Assembly: GCF_004116465.1 (NCBI RefSeq)
Contig: NZ_PDJV01000005.1
Span: 62,001 to 126,000 of the forward strand
Reading direction: 5' to 3'
DNA from: Arcobacter sp. F2176
GTDB taxonomy: Bacteria; Campylobacterota; Campylobacteria; Campylobacterales; Arcobacteraceae
Length of the DNA: 64,000 bases
Shown one piece after another: positions 36,286 through 44,362 of this stretch (positions within the stretch are counted from its first letter, which is position 1; the number at the start of each line of letters is the position of its first letter). A program made the position numbers and the translations under genes. Under the pieces are notes generated by a model. That model saw only the letters and a list, made by a program, of their open reading frames with translations. It was not told the origin of the DNA and did not search any database.

Positions 36286-37791
36286 ATGATTAATATAACA
36301 AATATAAATAATTTCAATGCCTTTGCTAATATATCAAATACACTTAATACCAATCCTAAAAGTTCAACTTTAGAAATAGAAAAAGATGAAGTTAATGTAC
36401 AAATTACTGCTTTTACTAAAAAAGTTGAAGGTGATTATTCTACATATAGTGCAGCAGAATTAAGTGAACTCTCTTATAATGAAATAAAGAAAAATTATGA
36501 AGAGATTAAAAAGGAATTAGAATCTAGGATGAAAGAATCTCAAGATATTCTAAATTCTGAATCTTTTAAAAATTATCAAAAAAGATCTCTTATTAGTAAT
36601 CCCTCTGAGATAAGAGGTGGTTCTAAAGACCATGAAGTATATTTGAATGAAGTTACATCAAAGTTTATGAATGAAGATAAAATCACTGATAATATGCTTG
36701 ATAAGCAATACGGAGAAGTAACAAGAGTAAATAAAGAGACACAAGACTTACTTAACTTTAATGATAAATTTAAAATTGTTAATTATTTTGATAATGACGA
36801 AATAAATAGAGCGATATATTCTAATTATGAGGATAATGCTCAAGTTTTCTATGACTATTCCGATCCTGCTGACTTAGATGGTTCTGATGGTTTTTTTGCA
36901 GGAAGTTCTTACTCTATCCAAGGTACAGATCTTAAACAAATTGTACAATCAATTGAAGATGCAACTGAATTTATGGATGCTCATGGATTTATATCATCTG
37001 ATAAACAATTTGATAGTCAATATGGTTATAATCATGGCTTTATGATTTCAGGAAAAGAAATAACAATTTCTAATAAAACATTTAGCCTCTATGAAGTCAA
37101 AAAAAGTGTAAATAATGATTATTCAAAAAATGAGAATAATCAAATTAAAGAGAATACAGAAGTAGATTCAAAAACAGAAGAAATAAAAAATGAAGATACT
37201 AAACCAGATTATAATACCTATTCAGCTGCTCAATTAAGACAGATAACTTTTGATGAAGCTAAAAAAAATTATGAAGATTTAAAAAAAATTTTAGATGACT
37301 CTTTAAAAAATATTTCTAGTCTTAATAAAAAAGATACCGATAATCTACTTGCTTTTAAAGCCCAATTAGAAAAAGTAGCTTACTTAAAAGATGATACTTT
37401 AAACGAAACAATATACAATAAACTTCAAAATATAGAAGATCCTAAAGTGGCAGTATGGAGTAATTTAGCTATTAATGAAAATATAGAAAACCTTCAAAAT
37501 GGAAATCTTGATTCCATCATAATTGATGGGTTATTATTCTATCCAAGTGATATTCAAAAAAATGAAGATAACAAAGATAATGCTGAAAATCAAAAAGAAG
37601 ATAAAAATCCTCCAAATACACAGCAAATGGATGCAAAACCCTTAAATCTTGATTCTATTATAGATATTGTAGAAAAATCAGCTAAAAATGCAGGTCAAAC
37701 ACCCCCAAAAACCTATAACAAAAATATTATAGAGGCATATTCAAATTTTATTTCTCAATACAATGAGATCAAAAATAATCTATTTTCTTAG
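36286..37791 (+). CDS. Large hydrophilic protein with internal duplication, unknown function
   Basis: 501 residues, no signal peptide, no membrane segment, no Cys. Two related segments are seen: DYSTYSAAELSELSYNEIKK (about residues 50-85) and DYNTYSAAQLRQITFDEAKK (about 308-343), each followed by NYExxKK. The linker (about 285-305) and the part from 425 to 450 are Lys/Glu/Asn-rich. The N-terminus (INITNINNFNAFANISNTLN) resembles secreted or flagellum-exported proteins, but this is a guess. It lies between nifE and nifN. Confidence 0.7.
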   Translation: MINITNINNFNAFANISNTLNTNPKSSTLEIEKDEVNVQITAFTKKVEGDYSTYSAAELSELSYNEIKKNYEEIKKELESRMKESQDILNSESFKNYQKRSLISNPSEIRGGSKDHEVYLNEVTSKFMNEDKITDNMLDKQYGEVTRVNKETQDLLNFNDKFKIVNYFDNDEINRAIYSNYEDNAQVFYDYSDPADLDGSDGFFAGSSYSIQGTDLKQIVQSIEDATEFMDAHGFISSDKQFDSQYGYNHGFMISGKEITISNKTFSLYEVKKSVNNDYSKNENNQIKENTEVDSKTEEIKNEDTKPDYNTYSAAQLRQITFDEAKKNYEDLKKILDDSLKNISSLNKKDTDNLLAFKAQLEKVAYLKDDTLNETIYNKLQNIEDPKVAVWSNLAINENIENLQNGNLDSIIIDGLLFYPSDIQKNEDNKDNAENQKEDKNPPNTQQMDAKPLNLDSIIDIVEKSAKNAGQTPPKTYNKNIIEAYSNFISQYNEIKNNLFS

Positions 37792-37840
37792 ATTTATATA
37801 AAAAGCCGTTATAATTACTTTTATAAAATAAAGGGAAAAT

Positions 37841-38863
37841 ATGGATGAAGAGAAAATAAGGAACTATTTTTTTTATTTGGCTTGTATAGTAGTTATTATT
37901 GCCGGAGTAAAAATAGCCAGTGAAATTGTAATTGTCTTATTTTTAGCAATATTTATTTCATCTATAATATCAACTTTAATAAAAATCTTAGATAAAAGAC
38001 ATATTCCTAAACTCATCTCTTATTTATTAGTACTTGGGTTTTTCACACTTATTTCATTACTTTTAGCTTACATTGTAAATATCTCTTTAAAAGACTTTAT
38101 AACAAATCTTCCAACTTATGAAGAGAAATTACAACAAACTATTGTAAATATTATTTCATTAGCAGAAAACTATGGCTACTCAATTGATAAAAAAACTATT
38201 TTAGATTCTTTAAATCTAAACTCATTTTTTGGAATTACTACAAATCTAATTGGAAGTATTGGTACATTTTTATCTAAATTTTTACTTATTATCATTGGTA
38301 TAGGATTTATTCTAGCCGAATCAAAATCTTTTGAAAAAAAGTTAAAAATACTTTTTAGAAAAGAGAGTGATAAAATAGAGCATTTCAAGCTTTTTTCAAA
38401 TAATATACAAAAATACTTCTTAGTAAAAACAGCAACTAGTTTTTTAACAGGATTTTTAGTAGCTATAACTTTAATATTTTTTGATATTAGCTACCCTATA
38501 CTTTGGGGAGTAATTGCAATGTTATTTAATTTTATTCCAGTAGTTGGGTCTATAATAGCAGCCGTTCCAGCAATACTTTTGTCTTTTTTAACAAGTGATT
38601 TAAATACTACTTTGATATTAATAGTATTATATCTTGCCATAAATATTTTTATAAGTAATATTATCGAACCAAAATTTATGGGAAAAGAGCTTGGTCTTTC
38701 TCCTTTAGTTATATTTTTCTCATTGATTTTGTGGGGTTGGGTATTGGGAATAGTAGGGATGTTTTTAGCAGTTCCTATTACAATGACATTAAAAATTGCC
38801 TTTGATTCAAATAAAACTACTAAATGGATATCCCTACTTATGTCAAGTGTAAAAGAAGGATAA
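37841..38863 (+). CDS. AI-2E/PerM-family membrane transporter
   Basis: 340 residues with about eight hydrophobic segments. The family motifs are NFIPVVGSIIAAVPAILLSF and IEPKFMGKELGLSPLVIFFS, plus the C-terminal GMFLAVPITMTLKIAFD. Relatives include the E. coli autoinducer-2 exporter TqsA and PerM-type permeases; the substrate here is unknown. AAAGGGAAAAT precedes the ATG. It has no evident link to nitrogen fixation and sits in the nifE-nifN interval. Confidence 0.88.
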   Translation: MDEEKIRNYFFYLACIVVIIAGVKIASEIVIVLFLAIFISSIISTLIKILDKRHIPKLISYLLVLGFFTLISLLLAYIVNISLKDFITNLPTYEEKLQQTIVNIISLAENYGYSIDKKTILDSLNLNSFFGITTNLIGSIGTFLSKFLLIIIGIGFILAESKSFEKKLKILFRKESDKIEHFKLFSNNIQKYFLVKTATSFLTGFLVAITLIFFDISYPILWGVIAMLFNFIPVVGSIIAAVPAILLSFLTSDLNTTLILIVLYLAINIFISNIIEPKFMGKELGLSPLVIFFSLILWGWVLGIVGMFLAVPITMTLKIAFDSNKTTKWISLLMSSVKEG

Positions 38864-38869
38864 AAATAA

Positions 38870-39115
38870 TTATCCTTGATTTCCTAATACAGCTTTCATT
38901 AAAGTTGCATTATTAGCTAATTCAGTATTATTATCATACTCCAAAGGAGCTTGTTCATAAGGTACAGGCTCTAGACTACTTGAACTTACGTCTGTAAATT
39001 CTCCTTTCATTAGGTCATCAAATTCAGAATCCTTTGGAATATTAAATTCACCATTAGTATCTGTTTTAAAAATACCAGAACTAAAACCACCAGTTATTTC
39101 CCCAATTGTTGCCAT
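38870..39115 (-). CDS. Small protein, paralogue of the next gene, unknown function
   Basis: 81 residues, acidic, no Cys. The N-terminus (SSGIFKTDTNGEFNIPKDSE) and C-terminus (NNATLMKAVLGNQG) match those of the 140-residue neighbour at 39164-39586 (GFFQTN, LNIPENSQFGDF, NNAALMKALLEKEA); the middle differs. RBS AAGGAG precedes the ATG. A shared terminal signature in tandem paralogues suggests a common partner or export route. Confidence 0.65.
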   Translation of the reverse strand: MATIGEITGGFSSGIFKTDTNGEFNIPKDSEFDDLMKGEFTDVSSSSLEPVPYEQAPLEYDNNTELANNATLMKAVLGNQG

Positions 39116-39163
39116 AAGTAACTCCTTATAATTTATGTTAAATATTTAAAAAGAATAAAATAG

Positions 39164-39586
39164 TTATGCTTCTTTTTCCAATAAAGCTTTCATCAAGGCT
39201 GCATTATTTTTTAAATCATAACCTCTTTCTTCCATCCAGTTGGCTACTACTTCTTTTTTATACTCCAATTCTGTTTCTGCATAAGATTTATATTCTGCTT
39301 CCTCATCCCAGTTTCCATCCTCATCTAAAAAAGGATGTTGGAAATAACCTGTAAGTGGAATTTTTGTAGGTACAGGATTTTTTGGGTCAGAAAAATCATA
39401 TCCATCAAGATAGACAGTTTCAGGAGGGCGATAAGTAGCTTCAGAAGTTATTACTTTAAGTTTTTCACTAAAATCACCAAATTGAGAGTTTTCTGGAATA
39501 TTTAAATCAATTGGGTTTTTATTATTGTTATTTGTTTGAAAAAAACCAACATTAAAAATATTCACAACGTCATCAATTCCAGACAT
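39164..39586 (-). CDS. Small acidic protein, paralogue of the downstream gene
   Basis: 140 residues, rich in Asp, Glu, Tyr and Pro, no Cys, no signal peptide. Its two ends resemble the 81-residue product of the next gene (48 bases downstream); the middle has WNEW-like aromatic content (DEDGNWDEEAEYKSYAETEL). RBS AAGGAG precedes the ATG. A 38-bp perfect palindrome lies 14 bases upstream of the start. I do not recognise the family. Confidence 0.65.
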   Translation of the reverse strand: MSGIDDVVNIFNVGFFQTNNNNKNPIDLNIPENSQFGDFSEKLKVITSEATYRPPETVYLDGYDFSDPKNPVPTKIPLTGYFQHPFLDEDGNWDEEAEYKSYAETELEYKKEVVANWMEERGYDLKNNAALMKALLEKEA

Positions 39587-39599
39587 AGTTACTCCTTAA

Positions 39600-39637
39600 T
39601 TATAATTTTGTATTATTTAAATAATACAAAATTATAA
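39600..39637. repeat. 38-bp perfect palindrome in the nifN upstream region
   Basis: The 19-base arm TTATAATTTTGTATTATTT is followed directly by its exact reverse complement. It lies 14 bases upstream of the divergent small-protein gene and 65 bases before the nifN sigma-54 promoter. It may be a twofold operator or an RNA hairpin in the 5' leader of the minus-strand gene. Confidence 0.9.
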
Positions 39638-39701
39638 GAGCACTTACCTTAAAATTAGATTAAGATAATTATTTTAGAGATTATTTTGTTATTTTAATTT
39701 T

Positions 39702-39717
39702 AGGAACACTATTTGCA
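39702..39717 (+). promoter_or_regulatory. Sigma-54 promoter of nifN
   Basis: AGGAACACTATTTGCA has GG-N10-GC and shares 15 of 16 bases with the nifX promoter at 43918. It lies 29 bases before the nifN ATG. Confidence 0.8.
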
Positions 39718-39746
39718 TATATATTGAAAATAATATAGGAAATATC

Positions 39747-41042
39747 ATGGAAAGTATAAGTGCAAAACCTCTACAATTAAACCCTATCAAACTATCTCAA
39801 CCCATGGGAGCGATGCTTTGTTTTTTAGGAATAAAAAACTGTATGCCACTTATGCATGGAGCGCAAGGTTGTGCTTCATTCTCAAAGGTGTTTTTTACAA
39901 GACATTTCAATGATCCAATAGCAGTTCAAACAACAGCTGTAAATGATATAACAGCTGTAATTGATGGAGGAGATTATGCGATTTCTGAATCAATTAAAAA
40001 TATCACTAAAAAAGTACAAACTGATCTTGTAGGTCTTTTTACAACAGGTCTTACGGAGACAAAAGGGGATGATATAAAAGGGGCTTGTTTACTTGTCCAA
40101 GACCAACAAAAAATGGTCTATGTAAATACTCCTGATTTTGAAGGTTCTATTGAAAGTGGTTTTGCAAAATCTATTGAAGCAATCATTGACCAACTTGTTG
40201 CAAATGCAAGTGAAGTTGATGTGAATAAAGCAGTAATTATTCCAAATGTAAATCTAAAACCAATAGAGATAGAAAAAATCAAAGACACAATAGCATTATT
40301 TGGTTATGAAGTTTTATCTCTTCCTGATTTAAGTGATTCATTAGATGGTCACTTAGGATTAAAGCAAGGTGCTTTAAGTAGTGGAGGAATAACAGTAGAA
40401 GATATAGAGAAATTAGGAACTTGTTCACTAGCTATTAGTATAGGAAGTAGTGTAAAAAAAGCTGGAGATAAATTAAAAGCAAAAAATGAAAATATGAAAT
40501 TACTACATTTTGATTCTTTAGGTGGATTAGAAGATAGTGATAAGTTTTTCAAAGCCCTTTGCCAAATCAAAAATATCTCAACTCCCCATCCAAGTATTGT
40601 TAGATGGAGAAAAAGATTGCAAGATGCTATGCTTGATTCTCACTTTGCAATTGGAAGTGCTTCTGTTGTATTAGCCCTTGAACCTGATCAATGTATAAGT
40701 ATTGCAAATACTATTATTGAAGCAGGGGCAAATATAAAAGCCATAGTAACTACCCATAAAAATGATTTACTAGATAATATAGAATGTGAAAATATAATAA
40801 TTGGTGATTTTGAAGATGTTGAAAAATATCTAAAAGAAAGTGACATATTAATATCAAACTTTCATGGGGAAAGATACACAATGAGACATGAAAAAGCTCT
40901 TATGCTAAGAGGTTTCCCTGATTTTGAAGGAGTTGGTAATCAACTTAAAAATGATATTTTATATGAGGGAAGTACATACTTACTTTTTGAGTTAGCAAAC
41001 CTAATAAACCATCATAATCAAGGGGCATTTCATGGGCATTAA
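39747..41042 (+). CDS. nifN: FeMo-cofactor scaffold protein NifN
   Basis: 431 residues, homologous to NifK. LSQPMGAMLCFLGIKNCMPL and MHGAQGCASFSKVFFTRHFN hold cysteines at about 25, 32 and 42. A NifK-like FTTGLTETKGDDIKG motif follows. It forms the NifE2N2 scaffold for FeMo-cofactor maturation. It begins a tightly packed operon; the next gene overlaps its end by 11 bases. Confidence 0.94.
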   Translation: MESISAKPLQLNPIKLSQPMGAMLCFLGIKNCMPLMHGAQGCASFSKVFFTRHFNDPIAVQTTAVNDITAVIDGGDYAISESIKNITKKVQTDLVGLFTTGLTETKGDDIKGACLLVQDQQKMVYVNTPDFEGSIESGFAKSIEAIIDQLVANASEVDVNKAVIIPNVNLKPIEIEKIKDTIALFGYEVLSLPDLSDSLDGHLGLKQGALSSGGITVEDIEKLGTCSLAISIGSSVKKAGDKLKAKNENMKLLHFDSLGGLEDSDKFFKALCQIKNISTPHPSIVRWRKRLQDAMLDSHFAIGSASVVLALEPDQCISIANTIIEAGANIKAIVTTHKNDLLDNIECENIIIGDFEDVEKYLKESDILISNFHGERYTMRHEKALMLRGFPDFEGVGNQLKNDILYEGSTYLLFELANLINHHNQGAFHGH

Positions 41043-41409
41043 TTTACAAAGACCAATAGTAAAAGCATTAGGTTTAGAGATGATAAATGGAACTACAAGA
41101 TTATTGGGAATTCCAAAAGACAAAATACAAGTTGTGATTTCATTGCCTGATATTAAAGCCTTTAATGAACAATTAAACGATGCAATAAGCTTTTTCGAAA
41201 ATAGAGCTGAAACTTTTGTTATCACTATGAGTAGTATTGATGAGTGTGAAGAGATAATAAAAGAGTTTGAACTAAAAGAGGGGCTAATCTCAAGAGAATA
41301 CAAAGAGTTCTCAAAAATCTTTAGTGTAAAGGATGAGAAAAACCAGCTAAAAAAATCTTTAATGATAATTGATACAAATTGTCAAATAACACATAAGGAA
41401 ATTTTATAA
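41032..41409 (+). CDS. Degenerate peroxiredoxin-like protein 1 (nif operon)
   Basis: 125 residues. QVVISLPDIKAFNEQLNDAI, ETFVITMSSIDECEEII and SLMIIDTNCQITHKEIL follow the order of strands and helices in thiol peroxidase (Tpx). The catalytic TPVC motif is replaced by DIKAF. It has only two Cys, neither where Tpx has its own. It overlaps nifN by 11 bases and abuts its paralogue. A peroxidase function is unlikely; a non-catalytic thioredoxin-fold role is inferred. Confidence 0.6.
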   Translation: MGINLQRPIVKALGLEMINGTTRLLGIPKDKIQVVISLPDIKAFNEQLNDAISFFENRAETFVITMSSIDECEEIIKEFELKEGLISREYKEFSKIFSVKDEKNQLKKSLMIIDTNCQITHKEIL

Positions 41410-41931
41410 ATGGAAGTAAAATACAAAAAAGAGTTTTATATCTTAAAAACAAAAGAGAGAAAAGTTGACTCTGAAGCACCAGCATCTAGAGTTGAGATGT
41501 TAAATGGAGAATCCAAAGTTATAGGTATGATGGCACCTAAAATACAAATAATGCTCACTTCACCTAATATAAAAGATTATAACAATGGTTTACATGACAT
41601 TTTGAAAAAATTTGAATCAAAGATTTTAGTATATATTATAACAAATAGCCCTATTAGTGATATTAAAAAAGTTGCAGCTGTATTTGGATTGAATGAGGGT
41701 AATCTCTCAAATGACTTTAATAAATTTTCTTTAAAATTTGGAGTGAATTTAAATGAAAATTTAATTGCAAAATCGGTATTTATTATAGATAAAGAGGGTG
41801 TAATAAAATATAAAGAGATACCTTCAAATGCTGAACATAAACTCGATTTAGATGAATTTGAATCAGCATTGGAAGAAGTTATTAACACCAAAGTAAAAGG
41901 CCATACTCACGAGAACTGGATGAGTGTATGA
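41410..41931 (+). CDS. Cysteine-free thiol-peroxidase-like protein 2 (nif operon)
   Basis: 173 residues with a complete Tpx-like layout: EAPASRVEMLNGESKVIGMM, QIMLTSPNIKDYNNGLHDIL, LVYIITNSPISDIKKVAAVF, DFNKFSLKFGVN and AKSVFIIDKEGVIKYKEI. It contains no cysteine, so neither peroxidatic nor resolving residue exists. It begins on the base after its paralogue's stop and overlaps the ankyrin gene by 4 bases. Its family membership is inferred from these patterns by eye. Confidence 0.65.
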   Translation: MEVKYKKEFYILKTKERKVDSEAPASRVEMLNGESKVIGMMAPKIQIMLTSPNIKDYNNGLHDILKKFESKILVYIITNSPISDIKKVAAVFGLNEGNLSNDFNKFSLKFGVNLNENLIAKSVFIIDKEGVIKYKEIPSNAEHKLDLDEFESALEEVINTKVKGHTHENWMSV

Positions 41932-42380
41932 AAACTTTATCTATTGAATTAAAATCATGGTTAAAAAGTAATAACTATGATGAAAATGACTTAAATAAAG
42001 CAGGTAAATATGGAAACTCTGCTGTAATGAAAGCAGCAAGAGAAGGAAAAGTAAATCTTGTAAAAGAGTTATTAGAGTTAGGTGTTGATTTAAATATGAA
42101 AAATGTAGATGGAAATTCTGCACTTTGGAATGCCTGTTTTGCTTCATCTTATGAGTGTTTTGAACTACTTGTAAATGCTGGTATTGAAATAGATTCAAAA
42201 AATGTAAATGATGTAACAGCTTTGATGTACTGTGCAAGTGCAGGAAAAGAAGATTTTGTAAAACTTCTCTTAGAAAAAGGAGCCAATAGCTCTTTTGAAA
42301 ATCTTGATGGATTTAAGGCTATTGATTTAGCAGTTACTCCAAAAATCGTAAAAATGTTAAGAAATGCAAGAGTTTCATAA
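41928..42380 (+). CDS. Ankyrin-repeat protein (nif operon)
   Basis: 150 residues with about four ankyrin repeats (GNSAVMKAAREGKVNLVKEL, GNSALWNACFASSYECFELL, VTALMYCASAGKEDFVKLLL). No signal peptide or enzymatic domain, so a cytoplasmic protein-binding adaptor. Its ATG overlaps the preceding stop by 4 bases and its end overlaps the SagB-type gene by 17 bases. Involvement in nitrogenase maturation is inferred from operon position. Confidence 0.82.
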   Translation: MKTLSIELKSWLKSNNYDENDLNKAGKYGNSAVMKAAREGKVNLVKELLELGVDLNMKNVDGNSALWNACFASSYECFELLVNAGIEIDSKNVNDVTALMYCASAGKEDFVKLLLEKGANSSFENLDGFKAIDLAVTPKIVKMLRNARVS

Positions 42381-43611
42381 TCAAACAGACATTACACAAA
42401 AAAATGCTTTTTTGCAAACCCAATTTATAAATTGGCAAACTCAAGCAAGGGCATATAAAAGCTATCCAAAATTTTATAGACGCTTTAAACTTGATGATTA
42501 TGAAGAGTTACAATTTATAAAAAACTTTGGAAAAATTTCATATACAAAAAAATATGGAAAGGATGAGGTAAACTTAAGAGTAAATCCAAGTGCTGGAGGG
42601 CTTTATCCTTGCGAAATTTATATTCAAATAAGAGGAATCAAAAAGTTTTTAAATGGTATTTATCACTATGAACCAATAGAAAACTCTTTAACTTTAATTC
42701 ATGAATTAAGTAATGATGGCTTAGAAAGTTATATGAATATAAAACAACAAAAGTTTATCTTCTTGCTTAGTAATGTATATTTTAGAAGTTCATGGAAATA
42801 TGACAAAAGAGCTATAAGGTATCTATTACTTGATACAGGTCACCAATTAGGTTCAATTTATGCTTCATTAGTGTTAGAAGATTTAGAACATCTTTTCAAT
42901 TTTAGATTTAAAAAAAAACAACTAAATAAAGCCTTCTCTTTTGATAACTATGAACACTTTGTGGCTTCCATTTATTCAAGTGAGTATAAAGATATAGAGA
43001 CAAATAGACTAAGGGAGAATATTCCTTTTGTTAACCCTTGTGATTATTATATAAAAGAGCCATTTATTGAAGAGTTTTATTCACACTCTTATCATAAAAA
43101 TTTTGATAAATTGGAAATAGACTTTTTAAAAGAGTTATCAAAAGAAAATCTACAAAATGCTATTGATAAAAGAAGATCAGTAAGGGCATTTAAACAAGAA
43201 CCTATCAATAAAGAAGATTTTGAAACTATTATGCAAGGTATTATTAGTTTTGCAAAAAAATATCATATAGAAATATATTTTATAAATCACCTAATAAATA
43301 CTCTAAAAAAAGGGATTTATAAAGAGTTTAAACTACAAAAAGAGGGTGATTTTAGTGAGATATCAACAAATTTAGCCTTTAATCAAAAAATAGGAGGGAC
43401 TTCAAGTGCTACTATATTTTTCACTTCAAAAATAAGATCAAATTACTCTTTAGCTCTTATACTTAGTGGTTTTTTAGCTCATATTATTGCTTTAAAGGCA
43501 ACAAATCTACAAATAAACTCCACTGGAATTGGAGCTTATTTTGATGATGAAATACAAAATACTTTAATCACTTCAAACAATATCTTATATTTAATGGCGG
43601 TAGGAAAATGA
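42364..43611 (+). CDS. SagB/nitroreductase-family FMN oxidoreductase (nif operon)
   Basis: 415 residues. RVNPSAGGLYPCEIYIQIRG and GIYHYEPIENSLTLIHEL are characteristic of SagB/ThcOx-type dehydrogenases. A second nitroreductase-like half starts DKRRSVRAFKQEPINKEDFE and ends in a GGTSSATIFFTSKI-type segment. The best-known members oxidise azolines in peptide maturation, but no precursor or cyclodehydratase is seen here. The ribosome site is inside the ankyrin gene. The substrate in nitrogen fixation is unknown. Confidence 0.78.
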   Translation: MQEFHNQTDITQKNAFLQTQFINWQTQARAYKSYPKFYRRFKLDDYEELQFIKNFGKISYTKKYGKDEVNLRVNPSAGGLYPCEIYIQIRGIKKFLNGIYHYEPIENSLTLIHELSNDGLESYMNIKQQKFIFLLSNVYFRSSWKYDKRAIRYLLLDTGHQLGSIYASLVLEDLEHLFNFRFKKKQLNKAFSFDNYEHFVASIYSSEYKDIETNRLRENIPFVNPCDYYIKEPFIEEFYSHSYHKNFDKLEIDFLKELSKENLQNAIDKRRSVRAFKQEPINKEDFETIMQGIISFAKKYHIEIYFINHLINTLKKGIYKEFKLQKEGDFSEISTNLAFNQKIGGTSSATIFFTSKIRSNYSLALILSGFLAHIIALKATNLQINSTGIGAYFDDEIQNTLITSNNILYLMAVGK

Positions 43612-43910
43612 GTAAAGAGACTTATCATCAACTATATAAAAAATATGATCTTTATAGAAGTGATATTTATATGTTGTGTGAAGAAAAACCTGCTGAAATT
43701 TTATTTCTTTTTGAAGAAGTTTGTGATGAACTAATAAAACCACTTCCTATAAATAATCAATTACCAAAAGAGTTTGTACAAAGCGCAAAATCATTTACAT
43801 CTCAAAATACTTTTACAAATGTTTACTTTGCAGAGCTCACAAATAGGGCATTTTTCCTAAGTGACCTTATAGATTTTCTGGCACTAATTAGAAGTAAAAA
43901 AACTACTTAA
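43608..43910 (+). CDS. 100-residue protein coupled to the SagB-type gene, unknown
   Basis: 100 residues, helical in appearance, with two Cys (MLCEEK, EVCDEL). I do not recognise it; it resembles the all-helical chaperone type of small protein. Its ATG overlaps the SagB stop by 4 bases. It ends just before the nifX sigma-54 promoter, whose GG sits 8 bases past the stop codon. Confidence 0.55.
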   Translation: MSKETYHQLYKKYDLYRSDIYMLCEEKPAEILFLFEEVCDELIKPLPINNQLPKEFVQSAKSFTSQNTFTNVYFAELTNRAFFLSDLIDFLALIRSKKTT

Positions 43911-43917
43911 TTTTTTG

Positions 43918-43933
43918 TGGAACACTATTTGCA
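43918..43933 (+). promoter_or_regulatory. Sigma-54 promoter of the nifX-rpoN operon
   Basis: TGGAACACTATTTGCA matches TGG-N10-GC perfectly and lies 33 bases before the nifX start. It would drive nifX, DUF269, nifF, nifW, nifZ, the two ferredoxin-fold genes and possibly rpoN. Confidence 0.82.
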
Positions 43934-43966
43934 TATATCTATTTAAATTTATTTTAGGACAAAAAA

Positions 43967-44362
43967 ATGAGCAGTATTAAAATCACAACAAATGACTCTC
44001 AAGAAGGTACTATAAAAGTTGCTTTTGCAACTACTGATTTAGAGAACATTGATTCTCACTTTGGTAGTGCAAAACAGTTTGCTATTTATGAAATAAGTAA
44101 AGAGCAATCAACAATGTGTGAGATAAAAAAAGTACTTGAAAAAGATACGGATAAAACAGTAGCACTTTTAGAAGGTGTTGACATTGTATATTTTACAAAT
44201 GTGGGAGCAATAGCAGCTGCAAAACTTATCAATAATGGAATCTTCACTATTAAGTATAAAGAAGTTGTATCAATAGATGAAGAAGTAAAAAAACTAAAGG
44301 ATATGTTAAATACAAATCCTCCTCCTTTTATCAAAAAAATTATAGAAAAAAAGGCTTCATAA
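43967..44362 (+). CDS. nifX: NifX, FeMo-cofactor carrier
   Basis: 131 residues. IKVAFATTDLENIDSHFGSA is the NifX opening, DIVYFTNVGAIAAAKLINNG the middle and NPPPFIKKIIEK the typical end. NifX binds NifB-co and FeMo-co between NifB, NifEN and apo-NifDK. It overlaps the DUF269 gene by one base (TAATG), the classical nifX-DUF269 pair. Confidence 0.92.
   Translation: MSSIKITTNDSQEGTIKVAFATTDLENIDSHFGSAKQFAIYEISKEQSTMCEIKKVLEKDTDKTVALLEGVDIVYFTNVGAIAAAKLINNGIFTIKYKEVVSIDEEVKKLKDMLNTNPPPFIKKIIEKKAS

Noticed and set aside
38870-39586. Two small proteins as a toxin-antitoxin pair
   Set aside because: They are paralogues of each other, lack overlapping starts and have no recognisable toxin or antitoxin fold.
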